Below are positions 1 through 6,709 of a stretch of DNA of 17,151 nt, piece by piece. The position numbers and the translations under genes were made by a program. How positions within the stretch are numbered: the first letter of the stretch is position 1; every line of letters begins with the position of its first letter. Below the pieces are notes generated by a model that made no database searches, had not been told where the DNA came from, and saw nothing but the letters and a program-made list of their open reading frames with translations. Origin of the DNA: Bacillota bacterium (GTDB taxonomy: Bacteria > Bacillota > Clostridia > Christensenellales > Aristaeellaceae); contig JAEWTC010000069.1 in NCBI GenBank assembly GCA_023459675.1, positions 1 to 17,151 of the forward strand, given 5' to 3'.

Positions 1-653
1 GGATGCTCGGGCACCGCAAGATCCGCAACCGCGGCCATGGATTGATCCAGGCCGACGTCCCAGCTTCCCTGCAGCCCGCCGCCGGGCGCAAACAGCGAAG
101 CCTCCAGCGTGTCCCCTGGCTGCGCTCCTTCCAGCGCGACCGCGATGCGCAGGGCGGCCCTCGCGCCACGCAGGCTCGCGCGTACCGCGCACTGCGAAAG
201 GTGCGTATCCGGCACCTCCATCAGCCACAGCCCGCGCAGGATACCCGCCGTCTGGTACGGGCTGAACACGTTCTCGCCGCCCGCTAACTGCAGCGATATG
301 GCGACGGTTTCCCCGGCGCCGGCGTTCAGCGGGCATTCCCACACCGTATGGCTGCCGGTGTGCGCGCCGGCGGGCTTCCCGTTGATCCAAACGCCCGCAA
401 AACAGCCGATTGAATCAAAGCGCAGCAGCAAGCGCCCCCGCGCGTCCATCGGAACGGTAAACGCGCCGCTGATGCGCAGGGCTGTGTCCGACGCCAGGTT
501 CTGGCTTCCGCCGTATTCGGGCATCACCGCGCCGTCTCCAATTTGCCGCGCGTCGGCGGAAGCGCTTTCGTGGCTCCATGAAATGGAAAGCGGCCAGCGC
601 CTGCCCTGCGCGGGCGGCGGGGTGAGCCGGGCCTCGTTGTGTAATCGCTGCAT
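1..653 (-). CDS. GH2-like glycoside hydrolase, N-terminal part (runs off the left edge)
   Basis: The reading frame is open from an ATG at 653 to the window edge (217 residues visible, no stop), so only the N-terminal part is seen. Residues about 55-150 form a GH2-type sugar-binding jelly roll: a strand rich in LLLRF, then WINGKPAGAHTGSHTVWE at 89-106, then SPYQTAGILRGLWLMEVP at 131-148. This matches the 'WVNG…H.GG…F…TAGIW..VWLE' pattern of GH2 beta-galactosidases and glucuronidases. The catalytic barrel lies outside the window, so specificity cannot be read. AGGAGG sits 5 nt before the ATG and fixes the start. No signal peptide is evident, which suggests a cytoplasmic enzyme. It is the tenth gene of the leftward operon and follows the esterase after a 153-nt gap. 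A non-catalytic GH2-fold protein remains possible. Confidence 0.72.
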   Translation of the reverse strand, partial: MQRLHNEARLTPPPAQGRRWPLSISWSHESASADARQIGDGAVMPEYGGSQNLASDTALRISGAFTVPMDARGRLLLRFDSIGCFAGVWINGKPAGAHTGSHTVWECPLNAGAGETVAISLQLAGGENVFSPYQTAGILRGLWLMEVPDTHLSQCAVRASLRGARAALRIAVALEGAQPGDTLEASLFAPGGGLQGSWDVGLDQSMAAVADLAVPEH

Positions 654-666
654 TGCGTCCTCCTGT

Positions 667-746
667 GCCAGGCCCTCACGCGGGGGCCTGGCCGGTTCGG
701 TTGTTGCGCGCCGGGGTTTGTTTGCGGGCATGGCGGCTAAGCCGCC
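667..746. other. Two GC-rich hairpins in the 153-nt gap between the esterase and GH2-like genes
   Basis: The gap 654-806 is the longest inside the leftward operon. It holds a perfect 9-bp stem, GCCAGGCCC at 667-675 with GGGCCTGGC at 684-692 (8-nt loop). It also holds a 6-bp stem, GGCGGC at 732-737 with GCCGCC at 741-746 (3-nt loop). Neither is followed by a T tract in the leftward direction, so they are not typical intrinsic terminators. They could be mRNA-processing or stability elements, or a weak attenuator that lowers expression of the last gene. No clear promoter is seen in the gap. Confidence 0.45.
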
Positions 747-806
747 CGGCGCGGGTTGCGCCTGCGGGAACTGTCCGCCCGGTTCGCCTGGGTGCGGGAT
801 TATTGT

Positions 807-1409
807 TTACTGCAGGCCGCGGAACGTTTGCAGCCAGCTTTGGGCGATCACCTCGTGGCCGAAGGGCGTGGGGTGTACGCCGTCGTGCGCGACGGCGGCC
901 AAGCCCACGGAAGCGGCCTGGGCAAACAGCAGCCCTTCCAGCGGCACAAGCGGCAGGGTGTTGGCAACAGCCATCTCGCGCACGATTTGAATCAGCCGGT
1001 CGATAAACGGCCGCCACGCCCGGCGATCCTCCGGAATGGGAAGCAGGAACGGCTCCATCAACAGGATGCGGGTTTGGGGCAGGCGGGCCTGCGTATCGGC
1101 GATCAGCTGACGGTAAGCGGCGCAAAACGCATCCGCGTCCATGGGATCGTTGCTGTCAAACTGCCGCCATACGTCGTTGATGCCGATCAAAATCGTAACC
1201 ACGTCGGGGGTGTGCGCAAGGCAGTCCTGCTCCCAGCGGGCCTGCAGATCGCGGATGCGGTTGCCGCTGACGCCGGAGTTGATCACCGTATGCCCGGGCA
1301 AAAGCTCGGCAAGGCGGCGCACATAGCCGATCCCGTATTGCCCGAATTCCTCCGTTTTTCTGGAGCAGCCGCAATCCGTTACGCTGTCGCCGATGAATAG
1401 AATTTTCAT
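807..1409 (-). CDS. SGNH/GDSL-family hydrolase (probable carbohydrate esterase or lysophospholipase-like esterase)
   Basis: This 200-residue protein has all the SGNH hydrolase blocks. FIGDSV contains the nucleophile Ser9 near the N-terminus. Block II is in NSGVSGNR at 44-51 (an oxyanion-hole Gly). Block III is GIND at 76-79, supplying Asn78. Block V is DGVHP at 176-180, supplying Asp176 and His179. The length is typical of small single-domain members, and there is no signal peptide. The family hydrolyses acyl esters. In a glycosidase operon the likely role is removing acetyl or similar esters from imported plant oligosaccharides, which is an inference from context. AAGGA lies 8 nt before the ATG and supports the start. 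The gene follows the GH2 beta-galactosidase by 59 nt. Confidence 0.9.
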   Translation of the reverse strand: MKILFIGDSVTDCGCSRKTEEFGQYGIGYVRRLAELLPGHTVINSGVSGNRIRDLQARWEQDCLAHTPDVVTILIGINDVWRQFDSNDPMDADAFCAAYRQLIADTQARLPQTRILLMEPFLLPIPEDRRAWRPFIDRLIQIVREMAVANTLPLVPLEGLLFAQAASVGLAAVAHDGVHPTPFGHEVIAQSWLQTFRGLQ

Positions 1410-1468
1410 GATCCCGATCCTTTCTCATAACAATAATCCAAGAAAAACCGGCCGATAGCCAAACGATG

Positions 1469-3763
1469 CTAGAGCGTAAGCTCCGCGGCCTCCATGCCGC
1501 CGCACTGCGCCGTTACCCGCGTATGCCCCGGTTCCTCAGTCTGCACAACCGCGGTGAGGCGGCCCTGATAGAGATGGCGGCTGGGGCCGGTGTAGCTTTC
1601 TTCGCTGACCGGGTCGGCAGCGCCCAAGGCCAGCAGCCGCCCGCCAGTAACCGTGACCGTGACGCTCGACGAAGCCTGCGCGGCCCGGTTGCCTTCGCCG
1701 TCCACCGCCTCAACGGTGAGATAGGCGATCTCCCCCCGGGCGGAAAGCTGGGGCGTGTCGCTGGTCAGGCGCAGGCGTTTGACGGGCCTTGCGGTTTTGA
1801 GAACGCTTTCGCAGACCGCTATGCCGTTTCGATACCCGACGGCCTTCAGCGTGCCGGGGCGGTAGACCGCCGTAAAGGCGGCCTTGCAGCGTTCCACGGC
1901 CTGGCGGCCCAAAAGCTTGCCGTCCTGCCACAGGGCGATCTCCGTACAGGAGGAATACACCTCCACGCCGGCAGGCATGCCCTCCGATCCGGGGAAATCC
2001 CAGTGCAGGGCAACGTCGGGCCAGCCCCACGCGGAGATGACGCTGGGCTTTTCGAACCGGTCCGGCGGCATCACGGCAATGCAGGGGGCCTGATCGACGC
2101 CCCATACGGCGTCCCGGTAATAGGACTGGGGGCGTTTGTTGCCGCAGATATCCAGATCGCCGCAGTAGGCCATATGCCACGGCCACTCGCCCAGAAAGCC
2201 CGTCTCCCCGTTGCGCCATACGTGGCCGATGCCGGATTCGCCGAGGTAATCGATCGCCGTCCAAACAAAATCGCCGATGACATAGGGCAGCGCATCCACC
2301 GCCTGCCACATGTCGTAGGCCTCCATCGGGAAGGATTCCGTACCGCAGATCATGCGCGCGGGGAACTTCTCCCCATCGGAAGCATAGCGGGAGCGCAGAT
2401 AGTTGTACCCCACCACGTCCAGAAACGAGGCGAAGGGGCCGGTGCGCTCCGCCCACAGATCATAGGCCGGGTCCTGCTCCAGCAGGTTGGCCTCCAGCCC
2501 GCCCTGTTCCGGCAGCGTGCTGATCTGGCAAAGGCAGTTGGCAACGGGGCGGGTTGTATCCAGCGCCTTCACGCGGTCAAACAGCTGCCGGGCGGTGTGA
2601 TAACCGTTCATCCGCCCGTCCCGCTCCACAATCTCGTTGCCCGTCGACCACAGGATGACCGACGGATGCCTGCGGTCGCGCAGGACCATGGCGTCCAGAT
2701 CCTTCTGCCAATCGGCGTCGAAGAACATATGGTAGTCGTAGGGGGTTTTCCCCTCGCGCCAAACGTCGAACGCCTCGTCCATCACGTACATTCCCAAACG
2801 GTCGCACGCCCGCAGGAAGGAAGGGGCGGGCGGGTTGTGCGCGCAGCGCACGGCGTTGAAGCCGGACGCTTTCAAAAGCTCCACCTTGCGCTCCTCGGCG
2901 CGGTCGAACGATGCGGCGCCCAGAATGCCGTTGTCGTGGTGCACGCAGCCGCCGCGCAGCTTCACGGCCCGGCCGTTGATCAGCAGCCCCCGCGCGTGGT
3001 CCAGCGCTACGGTGCGGACGCCAAAGGGCACGGTTGCCTCGTCGGCAAGCGTTCCGTTTTGATACAGGCGGCATTGCAGGGTGTACAGGTACGGCGTTTC
3101 CGCGCTCCAGGAAAGGGGGTTTGGAAGCGTCGCTTCGTGAACCGTTTCCCCGGCGGCGGCCATCTCCCGCCCCGTGTACACTACTTCCCCGTCCGCATTG
3201 CGCAGGACGAACTCCAGCGCGCAGCTCTCCGGCGCGCCCACGGTTTCCGCCCGCAGCCGGAGCGAAGCCGCCTGGGAAAGGGACAGGGTTTCCACCGTAA
3301 GCCCCCAGGGCTTTATCGCGCAACCGGTAGGCGCGGTGTGCAGCCAGACGTGGCGGTAGATGCCCGCGCCGGAATACCAGCGGGCGTCCGGCCGCGCGTT
3401 GGCGAACACGTTCACCTTCAGCCGGTTGACGCCCGGCCGCGCGATGGCGGAAAGGTCCACCAGGAAGCCGTTGTAGCCGTAATGATTGATGCGGATGATC
3501 TCCCCGTTGAGGCGCACCTCGGCGTTGCAGTACACCCCTTCGAACTCCAGCACCGCAAGGCCTTCGCCCGGCAGCTCCAGCTCCTTTTCGTAACAGAGCT
3601 CCGCTCCGGGGAAAAACCCTCCCGACGTGCCGCTGGCCGCGTCGGCGCGGCGCGGCATGGAGATCGACCCATCGTGCGGCAGATCCACCTTCGTGGTGCC
3701 CGGCAGCGCGGGCTGCCAGTTGTGGGAAACCACCCAGTCGCGGTCCAAATTCTGCGTGATCAT
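1469..3763 (-). CDS. Glycoside hydrolase family 2, beta-galactosidase-type
   Basis: The 764-residue protein has full GH2 architecture. It has an N-terminal jelly roll (about 1-140, with AEVRLNGEII and RWYSGAGIYRHVWL), an immunoglobulin-like domain (about 150-250), and a TIM barrel (about 255-550). Beta-sandwich domains, probably including a DUF4982-type domain, fill about 555-764. The acid/base is Glu377 in WSTGNEIVERDG. The nucleophile is Glu476 in MICGTESFP. FNAVRCAHNPP at 302-312 is the conserved barrel-entry motif. There is no signal peptide, so it probably acts in the cytoplasm. Retaining beta-galactosidase activity is the best guess, but related GH2 enzymes cleave beta-glucuronides or alpha-L-arabinopyranosides. 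The start is at 3763, with AGGCG 3 nt upstream and GGGAGG 12 nt upstream. It lies 50 nt after the propeller gene. Confidence 0.9.
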   Translation of the reverse strand: MITQNLDRDWVVSHNWQPALPGTTKVDLPHDGSISMPRRADAASGTSGGFFPGAELCYEKELELPGEGLAVLEFEGVYCNAEVRLNGEIIRINHYGYNGFLVDLSAIARPGVNRLKVNVFANARPDARWYSGAGIYRHVWLHTAPTGCAIKPWGLTVETLSLSQAASLRLRAETVGAPESCALEFVLRNADGEVVYTGREMAAAGETVHEATLPNPLSWSAETPYLYTLQCRLYQNGTLADEATVPFGVRTVALDHARGLLINGRAVKLRGGCVHHDNGILGAASFDRAEERKVELLKASGFNAVRCAHNPPAPSFLRACDRLGMYVMDEAFDVWREGKTPYDYHMFFDADWQKDLDAMVLRDRRHPSVILWSTGNEIVERDGRMNGYHTARQLFDRVKALDTTRPVANCLCQISTLPEQGGLEANLLEQDPAYDLWAERTGPFASFLDVVGYNYLRSRYASDGEKFPARMICGTESFPMEAYDMWQAVDALPYVIGDFVWTAIDYLGESGIGHVWRNGETGFLGEWPWHMAYCGDLDICGNKRPQSYYRDAVWGVDQAPCIAVMPPDRFEKPSVISAWGWPDVALHWDFPGSEGMPAGVEVYSSCTEIALWQDGKLLGRQAVERCKAAFTAVYRPGTLKAVGYRNGIAVCESVLKTARPVKRLRLTSDTPQLSARGEIAYLTVEAVDGEGNRAAQASSSVTVTVTGGRLLALGAADPVSEESYTGPSRHLYQGRLTAVVQTEEPGHTRVTAQCGGMEAAELTL

Positions 3764-3813
3764 CGTCGCCTAACGCCTCCCTCTTTGGTATGCTTCCGTT
3801 TGCCCGCATTCTC

Positions 3814-4812
3814 TTACGCAGATACCGCCAGGGCAATGCCCCGGCCTTGCTGCCCCACGGCGCAGTAAAAATGATACACCCTGCCGTTCCAGTAAATAAG
3901 GAACGGCTTATGCGCAAACGTTTGATCCATCGGCTGGGACGGGGCAACCAGCGGCTCGCCCTCCCAGCGCGTCCAATGGAGCAGGTCGCGGCTGACGGCA
4001 AAGGTATCGTAGGCGGTGGGCGCGCCGTTGACGGCGTACGCCACGAAGAAATGCATCACCCAAACGTCTTCAAACCGGATGATTTGCGGGTCGCCCGCGA
4101 TATGCCAGGCCGTGTCCGGCCTGCCGCTTTCCACCACGGGGCCGTTTCCCAGGCGCTTCCAGCGCAGCAGATCGTCGGAAACGGCGACGCCGATCTTTTC
4201 AATGGAAAACGCCGGGCCTTTGGCATTATAATACATCAAAAACTCCGCGCCGAGCGTTCTTTCCCGGTCCCTGATCACGTAACTTTTATACAGCGTGTTC
4301 CGCTCGAACGCGCGGGCGTCGGCGTCGTCCGCCGTCATCACCGGCCGGGGCAGCCGAAGCCAGGGCTGCGCGGCGGCGAGGCTTTGCGTGCTTGCCATGC
4401 CGATCTGCAGGGGATCGGGCTCGTAGCCGGGCAGCGCGTTGCCGAAATAGCTCATCCAGTACCGGCCCTGAAACGTTTCCGGCGCATAGGAGCCTTCCCA
4501 GGCGGGGTCCAGAAGCGCGATGCCGCCGTCCTTCTGGAGGGCGTCCCAGCCGCTGTCCGTTTGCGGCAGCACCGCGCCCAGAGGCTCCCAGTGTAAAAGA
4601 TCGGCGCTGGAGGCCATCCAGGTTTCGTACCCCCTGCGCTCCTGCGCGGCTGCCGCGTTGTGGCGGGAATACAGCATGCGCCACGCGCCGCCGGCGCGGA
4701 ACACCGTACAGCAATCGATGGCCGCGGTTTCGTCCCGCAGGACAAAGCCAAGCTTTACGGGGGTTTTCATGGCTTGGTACACGCGTTCCAGGTCGCGCTT
4801 CTCTACATTCAT
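3814..4812 (-). CDS. Five-bladed beta-propeller glycosidase (GH43/GH32/GH130-like superfamily, family unassigned)
   Basis: The 332-residue protein repeats the strand pattern 'SxDLLxW' three times: SADLLHWEPLG near 69, SDDLLRWKRLG near 212 and SRDLLHWTRWE near 274. This is typical of five-bladed propeller glycosidases. Other blade motifs are GDPQIIRFEDVWVMHFF at 240-256 and AHKPFLIYWNGRVYHFYCAV at 300-319. Candidate acidic residues include Asp33, Asp241 and Glu112, but I cannot assign the catalytic set. There is no signal peptide. The ATG at 4812 is preferred because the protein family body begins there and GGGAGG lies 13 nt upstream. The longer frame from 4950 would overlap the GH30-type gene. 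Activity on arabinofuranosyl or galactosyl linkages is a context-based guess. Confidence 0.75.
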   Translation of the reverse strand: MNVEKRDLERVYQAMKTPVKLGFVLRDETAAIDCCTVFRAGGAWRMLYSRHNAAAAQERRGYETWMASSADLLHWEPLGAVLPQTDSGWDALQKDGGIALLDPAWEGSYAPETFQGRYWMSYFGNALPGYEPDPLQIGMASTQSLAAAQPWLRLPRPVMTADDADARAFERNTLYKSYVIRDRERTLGAEFLMYYNAKGPAFSIEKIGVAVSDDLLRWKRLGNGPVVESGRPDTAWHIAGDPQIIRFEDVWVMHFFVAYAVNGAPTAYDTFAVSRDLLHWTRWEGEPLVAPSQPMDQTFAHKPFLIYWNGRVYHFYCAVGQQGRGIALAVSA

Positions 4813-4861
4813 CCTCGCGTTCCCGCCTCCCGGCCTTGCGGCGGCGTTTCCATGGAACGGC

Positions 4862-6697
4862 TTAAACCGTGTGTCCGTCCCCGATGAAAATCTCCCGGCA
4901 GCAGCGGTTGTTGTATTCGTTCTTCTCGGGCGGATAGCAGTTGCCCACATACATCAGCGCCATAATCGTATGAAAGCCGCCGGTCGCCGTCCAGCTTCGT
5001 TTGCAGCCGGTGCCGGAAACGTCGTAAACCGGCGCGTTGGTGAGAACGCGCAGCCCCTCGCCCGGCTGCAGCACCGGGATGGTTTTGTACGCGCGCCCGA
5101 TGCGCAGATCCCCGTCCAGTAAAATATCCACCGTGGCGGTTGTGTTGAAGGGCGTGGGCGCGGTTCCGGCGTTTCGCAGCTGCGCAAAGAAGCGCAGTTC
5201 GCCGCCTACTTCGGGCGTGCCCGTAAACCCGACGTCCTCCACGGCCAGATCCCATACCGGGGGCTCGGCAAAACACCGCTGCGGCGCAGGCCCGGGGGAC
5301 GCGCCAAGCATATCCGCCTCCGGCACGAATTCATACGTCGCCACAGACTGTGCCGCCAGGACGCACCCAAGCGCCTTGCCGCCGCAGCGCAGCGTAAAGC
5401 GCTGGTCCGCCCCGGTCTGGTTCACGGTCACGACCGCGATCCGGCCGTTCCCCTCCTGAAACGCGGTTGCCGTAACCCATCTGGGATCGCCGTAATCGCA
5501 CGCAATCCGCCGCATGCCTCGCCGCAGGAATTTGGAAAACTGCGCGAACAACCCGTAGGAGCCGCCCGTTTGCCAGTCGTTCCCATCCGCCGGATCGTTG
5601 TTGATGAGGCTCGCGCTCGCCCGGCCCCTGCGAGGCGTTTGGTAGCTGAACACCGTTCCCGCCAGCTGATGCGGGCCGCCGTAGCTATCCTCAAAGAAAG
5701 ACCACAGAATGTAGCAGCGCGCGCCGAAGCGCAGCTGCCGCAGCAGCTCATCCATCCCCGCGGGGTCGGACACCGTTTTTTCGGTGCTGTACAGCGGCAG
5801 CTCCGGGTACAGCTTTTCATACTTGGAAAGCACCGCCGGATCGCCCCGGTAGGGATGGAAGGCAACGCCGTCGATCGCGCGGCGGGCCTCCGCATCGGCC
5901 AGCAGCGGATCCACAAACGCGTCCGCCATATCGTAATTATGGTCGTAAGCCCAAATCAAGGTGCCGATTCCATGCGCGTCGAACTCCTCGCGCAGCGCCA
6001 GCAGAACGGGCTTTTGCAGCCGCCAGGTAAACCGGGTGCAGGGCGTGCCGCGGTTGTTGTTGGGAAAATCGCTGGACATGGGCTCGTTTTGCGTGGTGAT
6101 CGCGTACAGATCAATCCCCTGCGCGGCAAACGCCTGCACCGCCATGCGCAGATAACGGGCGTACACCTTGGCGCACTCGGGCCGGAAAATGCCGCCGATG
6201 ATGCTGTCGTTGTTCTTCATCCAGCCCGGCAAGCCCCAAACGGTCGCCAGCAGCAAAACCTCGGGATAGCGTTCCTTTACGCGCCGCAGCAGCGCGAAAA
6301 AGCCGCGGTCAATATCCTTTTGCACGGAGAAATGCGCAAGCTCCCAGTCTTCCTCGCCCTCGGGCATATCGTCGTACGTGTAGTAATCAACGTTACGTTC
6401 CCAGTCAGTGGACGCGAAGGGTACGCGCATGAAGTTCCAGCCCGCGCCGTGCTCCGGGTCGAAGAGCAGCTCCAGCACCCGGTCTTGCTCCTTTTCGTCC
6501 ATCCGCAGCAGGTTGTATACGTCGGTATCCGTCCAGTTGGCGCCGAAGCCCAGAATGGGCTGCCCTTTTTGGGAGGGGTCCAGCACGAGGGTTTGATCGT
6601 CCGGCTTCACGCCGGCAGGCTGAAACACGCCGGCTGGAAACCGTGCCAATACTTTCGTCTTATCCAACGCCGAAACGTGACAGGTGACAGCGGACAT
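4862..6697 (-). CDS. GH30-type glycoside hydrolase with C-terminal CARDB-like domain
   Basis: The 611-residue protein opens with the GH30 signature GQPILGFGANWTDTDVYNLL (45-64) and RVPFASTDW…YTYDD (91-110). The acid/base is Glu205 in TTQNEPM and the probable nucleophile is Glu306 in LYSTEKTV. WSFFEDSYGGPHQLAGT (332-348) is the late barrel segment. Residues about 375-457 form the side beta domain. Residues about 481-605 look like a CARDB beta-sandwich (VEDVGFTGTPEVGGELRFFA, then NAGTAPTPFNTTATVDILLD). GH30 includes glucosylceramidases, endo-beta-1,6-galactanases, xylanases and fucosidases. Beta-1,6-galactanase or exo-galactosidase activity fits the neighbours but is inferred. There is no signal peptide. 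AGGAGG lies 8 nt before the ATG and includes the TAG stop of the GH127 gene, so the two are probably translationally coupled. Confidence 0.82.
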   Translation of the reverse strand: MSAVTCHVSALDKTKVLARFPAGVFQPAGVKPDDQTLVLDPSQKGQPILGFGANWTDTDVYNLLRMDEKEQDRVLELLFDPEHGAGWNFMRVPFASTDWERNVDYYTYDDMPEGEEDWELAHFSVQKDIDRGFFALLRRVKERYPEVLLLATVWGLPGWMKNNDSIIGGIFRPECAKVYARYLRMAVQAFAAQGIDLYAITTQNEPMSSDFPNNNRGTPCTRFTWRLQKPVLLALREEFDAHGIGTLIWAYDHNYDMADAFVDPLLADAEARRAIDGVAFHPYRGDPAVLSKYEKLYPELPLYSTEKTVSDPAGMDELLRQLRFGARCYILWSFFEDSYGGPHQLAGTVFSYQTPRRGRASASLINNDPADGNDWQTGGSYGLFAQFSKFLRRGMRRIACDYGDPRWVTATAFQEGNGRIAVVTVNQTGADQRFTLRCGGKALGCVLAAQSVATYEFVPEADMLGASPGPAPQRCFAEPPVWDLAVEDVGFTGTPEVGGELRFFAQLRNAGTAPTPFNTTATVDILLDGDLRIGRAYKTIPVLQPGEGLRVLTNAPVYDVSGTGCKRSWTATGGFHTIMALMYVGNCYPPEKNEYNNRCCREIFIGDGHTV

Positions 6698-6709
6698 GGT
6701 TGGTTCCTC

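Noticed and set aside
1466..3868. 800-codon open frame on the plus strand opposite the GH2 gene
   Set aside because: It is antisense to a gene with complete GH2 motifs, and its product is low-similarity and His/Arg/Gly-rich. It is open because of strong GC bias at third codon positions.
4813..4950. Upstream start for the propeller glycosidase (46 extra residues)
   Set aside because: The extension would overlap the GH30-type gene, is low-complexity, and is not needed for the propeller fold.
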